A DNA stretch of 64,000 nucleotides. Origin: Saccharopolyspora gregorii. GTDB lineage: Bacteria; Actinomycetota; Actinomycetes; Mycobacteriales; Pseudonocardiaceae. Location: contig NZ_CP059556.1 of assembly GCF_024734405.1 (NCBI RefSeq), positions 1,488,001 through 1,552,000 on the forward strand. Reading direction: 5' to 3'. Below are positions 53,886-62,188 of the stretch, piece by piece. Below the pieces are notes generated by a model. That model searched no databases. It was not told the origin of the DNA and saw only the letters and a list, made by a program, of their open reading frames with translations. The first letter of the stretch is position 1; each line of letters opens with the position of its first letter. The position numbers were made by a program, and so were the translations under genes.

Positions 53886-54073
53886 TCAGGCCTTGAGGGT
53901 GCTGAGGAAGGCCGACCAGGTGGTGCTGGGGAAGATCAGGGTTCCGCCGTCGCGGTCCTTGGTGTCGCGGACCCCGGTGTTGCCGGGGGCTAATGCCACT
54001 TCAACACATTCGTTCTGCGAATTGCTATAGCGCTCTTGAACCAGGTGGCATTGATGAGGTTTCGCTCGGTCAT
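53886..54073 (-). pseudogene. DUF397 gene disrupted by a one-base deletion
   Basis: The region from ATG 54073 to TGA 53886 is 188 nt, one less than the 189-nt intact copy next door. The frame starts MTERNLINATWFKS and breaks at about 54030; past the break a second frame reads YSNSQNECVEVALAPGNTGV through STTWSAFLSTLKA. In the current frame a stop follows after 27 codons. DUF397 proteins are small partners of Scr1-type XRE regulators. A sequencing slip is the alternative explanation. Confidence 0.72.
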
Positions 54074-54113
54074 GCCTGCCTCTCGTTCAACGGGAGCTCG
54101 ACGTGTCGGGCTT

Positions 54114-54149
54114 GCGGGCCGTCCGTCCTTCCGGGGGCGAGCGGCCCGC
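54114..54149. terminator. Hairpin between the two DUF397 copies
   Basis: GCGGGCCG (54114-54121) and CGGCCCGC (54142-54149) form an 8-bp stem with a 20-nt loop. The left arm resembles the one at 53832 after the other copy, so each DUF397 unit seems to have been duplicated together with its own hairpin. Confidence 0.4.
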
Positions 54150-54161
54150 GTCGCCCGGAGG

Positions 54162-54350
54162 TCAGTCCTTCAGCGTGCTGAGGAAGGCCGACCAGGTGGT
54201 GCTGGTGAAGCTGAGCGTTCCGCCGTCGCGGTCCTTGGTGTCGCGGACCCCGGCGCCGCCCGGGACTAAGGCGACCTCAACGCATTCGTCCTGCGTGGGG
54301 CTGTAGCTGCTCTTGAACCAGGTGGCACCGGTGAGGTCTCGCTCGGTCAT
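54162..54350 (-). CDS. DUF397 domain protein (intact copy)
   Basis: A 62-residue protein with the family pattern LTGATWFKSSYSPTQDECVEVALVPGGAGVRDTKDRDGGTLSF, then TTWSAFLSTLKD. DUF397 proteins are encoded next to Scr1-like XRE regulators in actinomycetes and are thought to antagonise or modulate them; some pairs act like toxin-antitoxin modules. It lies 18 nt after the XRE stop, in one transcription unit. Confidence 0.9.
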   Translation of the reverse strand: MTERDLTGATWFKSSYSPTQDECVEVALVPGGAGVRDTKDRDGGTLSFTSTTWSAFLSTLKD

Positions 54351-54368
54351 GCTGGGACTCCTCGTTCA

Positions 54369-55226
54369 CTACGAGTACTGCTGTCCCACCGATCGTATGA
54401 GATCTTGCGACTCCCTCGGGCCGAGAGCGGCGGCTTGGAGACGGCTCCACAGCCGGTCGTACTGCGCGACCGCATCCTTGGCGTCGAGGTATCGGGCATC
54501 GTCGAAGCACTCGACGTAGACGAACTCCAGGGACGACGAGATCCCTGATGCGGGAATCTGGAGCATGGTGAAGTCGTACGAGATTCCGCCCGTCTGCGTC
54601 GCTGCGTTGAACGGCATGATCTGGATGTCCACGTCCTCGCGCTGTGCAGCCTTGTCCAGGTGATCGAGCTGCTCGCACATGACCGAGTCGTCGCCGACCT
54701 TCCTGTGGAGACACGACTCGGACAAGATGAATCGCATGGTCGGCGAGGCGGCACGATCCAACACCTGCTGGCGTTCTTGCCGAGATTCGATCAGCGCATC
54801 CACGCCTCCGTCGTCGGCCCGCACTGAGGCGGTGTGCAACGCCCGGATGTAGCCCTCGGTCTGGAGCAAGCCCGGCACGATCTCCGTCTTGGTCTGCCGA
54901 ATGCTCTCCGCGTCTGTCTCCAGGTCGACGTACATCCGGAACCATTCCGGGAACACCGCCCGGTATCCGGTCCAGCGGCCGCGGGTGCTGCGGGTGCGGG
55001 CGAGCTCGAACATCCACTGCATGTCGGCGGGATCCACGCCGTAGAACTCCAGCAGCAGCTTGAGATCGCCCTTGGTGATGCCGCCTTGGCCGAGTTCCAG
55101 CCGGGAGATCTTGCTGTGTGCGCAGTCGAGTTCCTTCGCGGCTTCGTGCTGCTCGAAACCGGCCTTCTGCCGTGCGTGGCGCAGCTCGTTGCCGAGCTGG
55201 AGCCGCCGCACCGTCGGTGTCGCCAT
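54369..55226 (-). CDS. XRE family regulator, Scr1-like (HTH plus DUF5753)
   Basis: A 285-residue regulator. The N-terminal HTH near 10-60 is LGNELRHARQKAGFEQHEAAKELDCAHSKISRLELGQGGI. The C-terminal DUF5753 domain has the typical VPGLLQTEGYIRALHTASVRADD and RFILSESCLHRKVGDDSVMCEQLDHL, then IQIMPFNAATQTGGISYDFTML. Such regulators pair with DUF397 proteins in development and antibiotic control in streptomycetes. The DUF397 genes follow on the same strand. TCCGCA-TT-TGCGGA in the divergent gap is a possible binding site. Confidence 0.9.
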   Translation of the reverse strand: MATPTVRRLQLGNELRHARQKAGFEQHEAAKELDCAHSKISRLELGQGGITKGDLKLLLEFYGVDPADMQWMFELARTRSTRGRWTGYRAVFPEWFRMYVDLETDAESIRQTKTEIVPGLLQTEGYIRALHTASVRADDGGVDALIESRQERQQVLDRAASPTMRFILSESCLHRKVGDDSVMCEQLDHLDKAAQREDVDIQIMPFNAATQTGGISYDFTMLQIPASGISSSLEFVYVECFDDARYLDAKDAVAQYDRLWSRLQAAALGPRESQDLIRSVGQQYS

Positions 55227-55313
55227 CCCGCCTCCGTCGTGATCTTCACTGGCCGGATCAGTCTCCCGCGATCAGCAATCACAGCGGAACTACACGATCA
55301 GGCGACTAGCTAA

Positions 55314-55327
55314 TCCGCATTTGCGGA
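55314..55327. promoter_or_regulatory. Palindrome in the divergent XRE/membrane-protein gap
   Basis: TCCGCA-TT-TGCGGA is a perfect 14-nt palindrome 87 nt before the XRE start (other strand) and 40 nt before the ATG at 55367. Its location suggests an operator for the XRE regulator, by inference only. Confidence 0.4.
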
Positions 55328-55366
55328 AATAGTTTTGCGTCGACAGTGATCGACAAGGGGGTTCGG

Positions 55367-55888
55367 ATGTCCTCGACGCAAGGCCAGCTGGTGCTGGTGC
55401 TGATGGGCGCCACGGCCGCGGCGCCGTGGGCGGCGCTCGCGCTCGACTCGCGCACCGTCCGCGCGAAGCTCGCCCGCCGCAAGGCCCGGCGCACCCTGCG
55501 CGCCGCCGGATTCCGGGCGGTGCCGGGAAGAACCGCGTCGATCACCGAACTCGCGATGTGGCGCGGAACGGTTCGACCGAGCTCGGCGGGCGGCGGGGGT
55601 GCGGCCATCGGCGGAGGCACGGTCGTCCGGGAGCCGGCCATCGGCCGAAGCACGGCCGTCCAGGAATCGGCCGCCGGCGGGGAAGTGGCCGTCCGGTGGG
55701 GTCCGGCCATCCAGCGGCGCTCGGCGATCGGTCGCGCCGGCGCGGTCACGCCGCTCTTCTCGTCCACAGTGGACGACTCAGGTGCGGGAGCCCGCACCGC
55801 ACCGGTCCTCGCCTCGGCCGACGAGGTCTTCGTCAGCGTCGGCGCCGTCGTCGCGCTCCCCGACGAGCCACCGGGACTCGCCGCGTGA
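55367..55888 (+). CDS. Single-TM protein with degenerate Gly/Ala/Val repeats
   Basis: A 173-residue protein. One N-terminal helix (QLVLVLMGATAAAPWAALAL) is followed by a basic stretch (KLARRKARRTLRAAGFRAVPGR). Then come short imperfect repeats of the type GGGTVVREPAIGRSTAVQESAAGGEVAV. The C-terminus is acidic and hydrophobic. AAGGGGG lies 7 nt before the ATG; GTG 55346 is an alternative start. The next gene's GTG overlaps its stop. The family is not recognised. Confidence 0.6.
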   Translation: MSSTQGQLVLVLMGATAAAPWAALALDSRTVRAKLARRKARRTLRAAGFRAVPGRTASITELAMWRGTVRPSSAGGGGAAIGGGTVVREPAIGRSTAVQESAAGGEVAVRWGPAIQRRSAIGRAGAVTPLFSSTVDDSGAGARTAPVLASADEVFVSVGAVVALPDEPPGLAA

Positions 55889-56106
55889 GCCACGAACACC
55901 AGCCGCAACGCCACTTCTGGCTGCCCGTCCCGGATTCCGGCGACCTCGTGCGGCACGCGTTCCGCGGCAGGCGCTGGGAGAACCAGCCCGCCGACGACTC
56001 GGTGTGCGGGCGGCGGCTCGCGATGGCCCAGCCCTGCGAACTCGACTGGTGCCGCGCGCCCACCTGCCCCGACTGCAACGACACCCTGAAGAACGAGCGG
56101 CCCTGA
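55885..56106 (+). CDS. Small Cys-rich (zinc-ribbon-like) protein
   Basis: A 73-residue protein with HFWLPVPDSGDLVRHAF, then SVCGRRLA, CELDWCRAPTCPDCND. The four or five Cys plus His resemble the small zinc-finger proteins often encoded beside Scr1/DUF397 clusters in actinomycetes. The GTG at 55885 overlaps the stop of the preceding gene as GTGA, so the pair is coupled. Partner unknown. Confidence 0.65.
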   Translation: MSHEHQPQRHFWLPVPDSGDLVRHAFRGRRWENQPADDSVCGRRLAMAQPCELDWCRAPTCPDCNDTLKNERP

Positions 56107-56163
56107 CCGCTCCCGCGAAACTCCCGGGGCGAGGTTCCCCTCTCCGACCCCTCGTCCCGGGAA

Positions 56164-56205
56164 GCCCGGCCGGTGCGGCGACTCCCCGACACCCACCGGC
56201 CGGGC
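56164..56205. terminator. First of two tandem hairpins before hsdM
   Basis: GCCCGGCCGGTG and CACCGGCCGGGC form a perfect 12-bp stem with an 18-nt loop, 57 nt past the zinc-ribbon gene stop. With the next hairpin it isolates hsdM from upstream transcription. Confidence 0.6.
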
Positions 56206-56216
56206 ACCCCCGCCAG

Positions 56217-56263
56217 GTGCACGGCTCGTCCGACCGAGCAGGCCGGGCGGACGAGCCGTGCAC
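56217..56263. terminator. Second tandem hairpin before hsdM
   Basis: GTGCACGGCTCGTCCG and CGGACGAGCCGTGCAC form a perfect 16-bp stem with a 15-nt loop, the longest perfect hairpin in the window. It ends about 120 nt before the hsdM start. Likely a strong terminator. Confidence 0.72.
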
Positions 56264-56381
56264 TGCGAGGAACACCGGGGCGGTGGCCACTCCGCGTGAT
56301 CGGTGCGCCATACTGGGCGGCTGCCCGCCAGGACAGCATCCGCGGAAACCGCGCGATCCCGAGCCGCACCGAGGAGAACCG

Positions 56382-57932
56382 GTGAGCACTCCCCGCACCG
56401 ACGTCGAGACCCGCCGCCTGGTCGACAAGCTCTGGAGCTACTGCAACGTCCTGCGCGACGAGGGAATCTCCACCATCGACTACGTCGAGCAGCTCACCTT
56501 CCTGCTCTTCCTCAAGATCGCGCACGAGATGGAGAGCGACGGGCTCGACCCGCAGCGCATCCTCCCGGCGTCTTGGCAAGGCCGCGGCTGGACGGAACTC
56601 GACGGCACCACCGGGCCCGAACTGCAGAACCGCTACGAGACGCTGCTGCGCGACCTCGGCAACCAGCCGAAGGACACCCCGCTGAACCTCATCTTCGGCA
56701 AAGCGCAGAACAAGGTGCAGAACCCGGCCATCCTCTCGAAGCTGATCAACGACCTGATCGGGACCCAGAACTGGTCCGGGAACGGCGACGTCAACGGCGA
56801 CGCCTACGAACAGCTCCTCGCCCGCGGCGCCGAGGACACCAAGACCGGTGCCGGCCAGTACTTCACCCCGCGGCCGCTGATCGACACCATCGTGCGCTGC
56901 ATGAAACCCACCCCGCAGGACACCATCACCGACCCGGCCTGCGGCACCGGCGGCTTCCTGCTCTCCGCCGCCGCGCACATCCGCGACGAGGAGAACCGGA
57001 AAGACCCCAGCGAACGCATGGACCGGGACGAGCGGCTCAAGCTCATGCAGCGCAACATCTGGGGCACCGAGATCGTGCACGGCACCGCTCGGCTGGCCGC
57101 GATGAACCTGCTGCTGCACGGCATCGGCAGCTGGGACGGCGAACAGGTCGTGCACGTCGGTGATGCGCTCGCCGAAGGCGGGAAGAACGCGAGCCTGGTG
57201 CTGGCGAACCCGCCGTTCGGCAAGAAGTCCTCCATCGCCGTCGTCGGCGAGGACGGCAAAGCCGCTCGGGAAGACATCTCTTACAACCGCAACGACTTCT
57301 GGGTCACCACCACGAACAAGCAGCTCAACTTCGTCCAACACATCGCCTGCCAGCTCGCCATGCCCGGCCGGGCCGCCGTCATCGTCCCCGACAACGTGCT
57401 GTTCGAAGGCGGCGCGGGGGAGACCGTGCGCAGGCGCCTGCTCAAGCAGTACGACGTGCACACCCTGCTGCGGCTGCCCACCGGGATCTTCTACGCGGGC
57501 GGGGTCAAGGCCAACGTGCTGTTCTTCGACCTGCGCCAGAACCTCGACCCCGAGCAGCCGCTGACCAGCAAGCTCGCCGTCTACGACTTCCGCACCAACC
57601 AGCACTTCACGCTCAAGACCAAAGCCCTGCGCCACGACCACCTCGACGACTTCGCGCAGTGGTACACCTCCCACGCCGACCCGGAACAGCGCACCGCGAA
57701 CGACCGCGTCCAGCTCTTCACCTACGACGAGCTGCTCGCCCGGGACAAGGTCAACCTCGACCTGTCCGGCTGGGTCAAGGACGACGCCGCCGAAGACGCC
57801 GATTCGCTGCTGCCCCCGGCGGTCATCGCCGCCGAAATCGTCGAGGACCTCCAAGCGGCGCTGACGGAGTTCGCGGCCGTCGCCGAAGCTCTGGGAGAAC
57901 CTTCCGCGACGGCCGACGGGCTGGGAGACTGA
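56382..57932 (+). CDS. hsdM: Type I restriction-modification system methyltransferase subunit
   Basis: A 516-residue N6-adenine methyltransferase. The N-terminal HsdM_N helical domain starts TRRLVDKLWSYCNVLRDEGI. The SAM motif I is DPACGTGGFLL near 184, and the catalytic NPPF (LANPPFGKKSS) near 276. The C-terminus is a coiled segment for HsdS contact. GTG 56382 has GAGGAG 5-6 nt upstream. It should modify DNA with the HsdS at 49924, yet it stands in a separate unit with an AIPR-family gene downstream. Confidence 0.93.
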   Translation: MSTPRTDVETRRLVDKLWSYCNVLRDEGISTIDYVEQLTFLLFLKIAHEMESDGLDPQRILPASWQGRGWTELDGTTGPELQNRYETLLRDLGNQPKDTPLNLIFGKAQNKVQNPAILSKLINDLIGTQNWSGNGDVNGDAYEQLLARGAEDTKTGAGQYFTPRPLIDTIVRCMKPTPQDTITDPACGTGGFLLSAAAHIRDEENRKDPSERMDRDERLKLMQRNIWGTEIVHGTARLAAMNLLLHGIGSWDGEQVVHVGDALAEGGKNASLVLANPPFGKKSSIAVVGEDGKAAREDISYNRNDFWVTTTNKQLNFVQHIACQLAMPGRAAVIVPDNVLFEGGAGETVRRRLLKQYDVHTLLRLPTGIFYAGGVKANVLFFDLRQNLDPEQPLTSKLAVYDFRTNQHFTLKTKALRHDHLDDFAQWYTSHADPEQRTANDRVQLFTYDELLARDKVNLDLSGWVKDDAAEDADSLLPPAVIAAEIVEDLQAALTEFAAVAEALGEPSATADGLGD

Positions 57933-57974
57933 TCGTTCGGTCTGCTGATCTGCAGTTGAGGGGGCATTCAACAG

Positions 57975-60065
57975 ATGACCGTGCCGATCCCGATCGCCCG
58001 GATCAAGGCTTTCCTGCACGAAGAATTCGGCTCCGCGGTCGACATGCACGACCTGGACAAGCGACCGGAACACGAACGCACCCAGTCGTTCACCTCCCGC
58101 GCACTCGCCGCTCTCGCCGTACGGCACCTCGCCGGGTTCGATCGTGACCAAGCCGCCGAAACGGTGATCGACGGCTGCGACGACTACGGCATCGACGCGG
58201 TGGCCGTCGACGACGAGAACAAGCACCTCTGGCTCGTCCAGGCCAAGTGGAGCGACAAGGGCAAGGCGGGGATCGACGAGGGCGCGGCGCACAAGCTGCT
58301 CCGCGGGCTGCGGCTGATCCTCAACAACGAACTCGACCTCTTCAACGACCGATTCCAAGTGTTCGCCGACGACGTGCGAGAGGTGGTCGGTGCTTACTCG
58401 GGGAAGATCACCCTTGTGCTCGCCGCGGCCGGCGACGCACCGCTCTCCCCGTCGGTGCAGAAGATCTTCGACGATCAGTGCGACGAGCTGAACCTCGGGC
58501 AGAAGATCGTGGACTACATCAGGCTGGGCGCCGGCGAGTTCCACGACATCGTTCGGCGCGGAGTGGCCGCACCCGAAGTCGACATCGACGTGCTGATGGA
58601 ACGGGGCTCGCACCTCGAGGACCCGTACCGCGCCTGGTACGGGTCGGTGCCGGCCGAAGTGGTGGCGTCCTGGTACGAGGAACACCGGGAACAGCTCTTC
58701 TCGAAGAACATCCGGCACTCCCTCGGCGTCACCAAGATCAACCAATCCTTGGTCTCGACGTTGCTCGCCGCCCCGGAGAAGTTCTGGTACTTCAACAACG
58801 GGATCACCGTGCTGTGCGCGACGATGGAACGCAGCAGCCGCTTCCGCGGAATGCAGGGCGGCCCGGTGGACATCCGCGCGCTCGACGCGAGCGTCGTCAA
58901 CGGGGCGCAGACCGTGGCGAGCGTGTTCGCGGCAGTGCAGGAATCGCCGGAACGGGCGGCTGAGGCCAGAGTGCTCGTCCGCCTGATCTCGCTGGAGAAC
59001 TGCGAACCGGGATTCGCGGCGGAGATCACCCGCGCGACGAACACGCAGAACCGCGTCGTGGAACAGGACTTCATCGCGCTCAAGGAAGAGCAGGACCGGC
59101 TGGAGGGCGACTTCCTGCTCGACCTGCGGAAGAAATACGTGGTCAAGCGGGGTGCCGAAGCTCCGGTGCCGGAGAACGGCTGCTCGGTCGGGGAGGCCGC
59201 GTTAGCGCTGGCCTGCGCGCACCCGGATCCGCGCTACGCCATGCGGGCCAAACGGGACCTGGAACTGCTGTGGGAGGAAGCGAGCTACTCGGCCCTGTTC
59301 CCCGCGAACATCCAGGCGCTGAAGGTCTGGCGGGCGGTGCTCGTGCACCGGGCGGTCATCGCCGAGATCGCGGCGGGATCGAACAAGCGGGAAGGGCGGG
59401 CCGAGCTGCTCGCCAGTCACGGCGACCTGATCATCTCGCACCTCGTGTCCCGGCGGTTAGGAACTGCTGCGCTCAGCGGTTCTGACGCGGAGTTCGAGGC
59501 TGAGTCCAGGAAGATCCCCGGATTGGTCGCTGACGTCTTCGCGCTGCTCATGCGTCAGGTCGATGAGGTCACCGGGCGGAGATCCGCCATTTCGGGCGTC
59601 TTCAAGGACGATCAGCTGTGCCGAGACGTGGTCAAAGCCGTCATGAACGACCTCGATTCCGGCAAGCAGATCCCGGCCCTGCTGGACGAGTACCTGCCCG
59701 TGACCCGGCGGCCGGGGAGGCGCAACGCCAACGCGGTCATGCTCATCATCGACTCGATGGCATTGGGAGACGGGACGCCATTGCATTTCGAAGCCGTGAC
59801 CGGGCCGGAACGCGTCAACCTGGCCGAATGGATCCGCGAAGACCCGCGCCGGTCGCGTGCGACCTGGGTGAACCACCGGTCCAAGCCACTGCTCTGGGAA
59901 GCCGACGGTGGCCAATACTCGCCCAGCGGCCTGGTCAAGCACATGCTCGACCAAGTGCCGGGCAAGAAGGTGAAAGCCGTGCAAGGGACGACGCGGTGGA
60001 AGGTGCCCGGACAGGGCACCTTGAAGGACATCGCGGACAAGGTGCAGCTCGACCAAGCCGAATGA
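57975..60065 (+). CDS. AIPR family abortive-infection-type protein with PD-(D/E)xK-like N-terminus
   Basis: A 696-residue protein. The N-terminal part has YGIDAVAVDDENKHLWLVQAKW with D74 and Q89-A-K91, a Mrr-like nuclease core. Residues about 246-280 carry the AIPR pattern NIRHSLGVTKINQSLVSTLL and FWYFNNGITVLC. A DASVVNGAQTVASVF segment follows, also typical of AIPR. The C-terminal 300 residues are poorly characterised. AIPR genes are linked to abortive phage resistance and often neighbour type I or II RM genes. It starts 42 nt after hsdM, so the two are probably co-transcribed. Confidence 0.82.
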   Translation: MTVPIPIARIKAFLHEEFGSAVDMHDLDKRPEHERTQSFTSRALAALAVRHLAGFDRDQAAETVIDGCDDYGIDAVAVDDENKHLWLVQAKWSDKGKAGIDEGAAHKLLRGLRLILNNELDLFNDRFQVFADDVREVVGAYSGKITLVLAAAGDAPLSPSVQKIFDDQCDELNLGQKIVDYIRLGAGEFHDIVRRGVAAPEVDIDVLMERGSHLEDPYRAWYGSVPAEVVASWYEEHREQLFSKNIRHSLGVTKINQSLVSTLLAAPEKFWYFNNGITVLCATMERSSRFRGMQGGPVDIRALDASVVNGAQTVASVFAAVQESPERAAEARVLVRLISLENCEPGFAAEITRATNTQNRVVEQDFIALKEEQDRLEGDFLLDLRKKYVVKRGAEAPVPENGCSVGEAALALACAHPDPRYAMRAKRDLELLWEEASYSALFPANIQALKVWRAVLVHRAVIAEIAAGSNKREGRAELLASHGDLIISHLVSRRLGTAALSGSDAEFEAESRKIPGLVADVFALLMRQVDEVTGRRSAISGVFKDDQLCRDVVKAVMNDLDSGKQIPALLDEYLPVTRRPGRRNANAVMLIIDSMALGDGTPLHFEAVTGPERVNLAEWIREDPRRSRATWVNHRSKPLLWEADGGQYSPSGLVKHMLDQVPGKKVKAVQGTTRWKVPGQGTLKDIADKVQLDQAE

Positions 60066-60111
60066 TCCCAGCCGATGCCGAGCCGAATCGGCGTCTCAGC
60101 TTGAGGCGCCG

Positions 60112-60150
60112 GCCTCGCCCGTCGAGAGCGGCTGCTCTCGGCGGGTGAGG
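60112..60150 (+). promoter_or_regulatory. Hairpin between the AIPR gene and the coiled-coil gene
   Basis: GCCTCGCCCG pairs with CGGGTGAGG-type sequence, and an inner CGAGAG / CTCTCG stem closes a 6-nt loop, giving a long imperfect hairpin. The 222-nt gap has no gene. It could attenuate or process the transcript before the downstream gene. Confidence 0.42.
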
Positions 60151-60287
60151 TTCGGCAACGCCTCGGTCACGGGTCCAATCGTGCCGCCATGGATGTGCTC
60201 TTCTGGTCGGCTCGAGTCCGGTGGCGCACGCGTGCCCAACCGGATTCGGGTGTCACCCTTCGGCCGACGAAACCTGAAGAGGGCCCC

Positions 60288-62132
60288 ATGCTGCAATACC
60301 GCACCCTTCTGCATTTCGAACAGGGCCACCACGACGTGCCCGAACTCGTCCGGGAACAGCTGCACTCCTGGCTGCGGAAGCACAAACGCTTGGACGCGGA
60401 TGCGTTGCGTCCCAACGAAGTCGCTCGTCTCGGCGAGGACACCGAAGGAATCCTGCTCGAACAACGCAGGCAGGACGGATCCTTCGCGCAACGCACCCGC
60501 ATCACCGAACGCAAACCGAACGGCGTGTGGCGCAGTCACCTGACCCTGCTCGTGCCGAGTCCAGAGGAACCGGCGATCGTCTGGTTCGACGTCGTCAATC
60601 CTGATCGGGCGGGCGACGCGGACGAAGAACGCCGGTGGGCCGGAACGCCGAAGGTCGTCCGCGAACTGCTCGGAATCGTGCCTGCCCACGACGGAATGGC
60701 CAAGCTGGCCGACCGGCCGCAAGTCGTCGGTATCGATGACGTACCCGAACTCGTCGACGTCGTGCGAGACGGGAAACGTCGAGTCCCCGTCTACCTAGCC
60801 GGGAGTGCTCCGGATCTGCCCAGGCATCCGTGGCTGGAGATGGTGGCGAGCCTGCTCGCCGAGACCGTCAGCATCGGTGCGGGATATGTGCTCGACGCCG
60901 AAGCGACCGAACTGTTCGCCGAAATCGTGGGGCCCAACCACGCGGTGCAGCCCGGCACCATGCGCACTTTCCTGCCCGGAGCCGATCCCGCCGACGGTGC
61001 CGACGGTCTCCGCCACCGAGTCCTCGGAACGCAGCGGTTGGTGGAAGATCCCGCGGGTCGGCTGCGCAGGCTGCTCGGCTGGCGAGCTCGGGACATGGCG
61101 ATCGAGGCGCCGCTGCCCTCGGTACTGCGGCGGTTGGACCGGTCCTTCGGGCAACAGCTCGACGAGCTCGTCATCGGTGAAAGGGCACCCGAGCCCGTCG
61201 CTCAGCCGACGGAATTGGAACCCGCCCGGCCCCTACGTCCCGTGCAGACGCAGGACAGGCCGCTCCCGATCCGGCCTGCAGCACCTGTGCTGGACGAAGC
61301 CGACCGGATCGCACTCCAGATCGGGCGTGCCCTGCGTGCCGAGTACGGAGACCTCGACCTCGACCGAGCACGCGAAATGATCAACCTTGCTCGTCACGGC
61401 GAGCGCGAACGCCAACAACGACGGGTGATCTCCGAACGCCTCAACGAACTGCGCGAGGCCGCGTCGACCTTGCAGGAGGAGAACGAGGCGCTGAACGCCC
61501 GGCTCGACCAATCCCTGTTCGACGAAGCGCTGACCTATGAAGATCTCAACAAGGCCGAGGCACGAGTCCGTCACCTGCAGAGCCGATTGCACGACGCCGG
61601 GCAGTACGCCGACGCCTGGTCCCAGCCCGAGCCCGAAGCGCCCGCGCCGAGCTCGCTGTCCGTGCTGCTCAAACAGGTCGATACCCTAGAACGAGTTGAA
61701 TTCACCTGGAACGAAGAGGACATCTTCAAGCTAGCCGAGCACGACCGCATGGACTCCTGGGCAGCGAAGGTGTGGAACGCGCTGCTCGCGTTGCAGGACT
61801 ACGCGCGCGTCGTTGCCGATGGTGAGCGTCCCAGTGGAGTGGAGGGGTACCTCAACAACCTGCCCGCCGGCTGCCGCGGCTATCCGGCCAACCGGCATGC
61901 CAGGGACGAGAGCGAAGACGTGCGAACCAACCGGAAGTTCTGGTCGCGACGCATGTTCCCGGTGCCGAACAGCCTCGATCCGGACGGTCAGGTGTTCATG
62001 GGAGCCCACTTCAAGATCGCGAACTCCGGGATGATCAGTCCACGCATGCACTACTACGACGCGACCGCTCGGGACGGGAAGGTCTACGTCGGTTACCTGG
62101 GTAGACACCTGCCGACTCAGCAGACGAACTGA
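60288..62132 (+). CDS. Unrecognised 614-residue coiled-coil protein in the RM/AIPR unit
   Basis: Starts MLQYRTLLHFEQGHHDVPELV after GAGGGCCCC. The N-terminal 300 residues are globular without a recognised domain; ADDEERRWAG-type acidic stretches and MAIEAPLPSVLRRLDRSFG occur there. A coiled coil spans about 360-435 (EREQRRVISERLNELREAASTL-like heptads). The C-terminus has FKIANSGMISPRMHYYDATA and KVYVGYLGRHLPTQ, a tail I recall from other defence-linked proteins, unverified. It lacks obvious catalytic motifs. It may be a sensor or scaffold for the AIPR effector. Confidence 0.65.
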   Translation: MLQYRTLLHFEQGHHDVPELVREQLHSWLRKHKRLDADALRPNEVARLGEDTEGILLEQRRQDGSFAQRTRITERKPNGVWRSHLTLLVPSPEEPAIVWFDVVNPDRAGDADEERRWAGTPKVVRELLGIVPAHDGMAKLADRPQVVGIDDVPELVDVVRDGKRRVPVYLAGSAPDLPRHPWLEMVASLLAETVSIGAGYVLDAEATELFAEIVGPNHAVQPGTMRTFLPGADPADGADGLRHRVLGTQRLVEDPAGRLRRLLGWRARDMAIEAPLPSVLRRLDRSFGQQLDELVIGERAPEPVAQPTELEPARPLRPVQTQDRPLPIRPAAPVLDEADRIALQIGRALRAEYGDLDLDRAREMINLARHGERERQQRRVISERLNELREAASTLQEENEALNARLDQSLFDEALTYEDLNKAEARVRHLQSRLHDAGQYADAWSQPEPEAPAPSSLSVLLKQVDTLERVEFTWNEEDIFKLAEHDRMDSWAAKVWNALLALQDYARVVADGERPSGVEGYLNNLPAGCRGYPANRHARDESEDVRTNRKFWSRRMFPVPNSLDPDGQVFMGAHFKIANSGMISPRMHYYDATARDGKVYVGYLGRHLPTQQTN

Positions 62133-62188
62133 GATGAACCTTGCGGCGAACGGTCCGTCGACTCTCATGGCGAGCGGGCCGGTCGCAC

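Noticed and set aside
55833-58745. 970-residue minus-strand frame across the zinc-ribbon gene, hsdM and AIPR
   Set aside because: It spans two strong terminators and three supported genes, with no recognisable domain.
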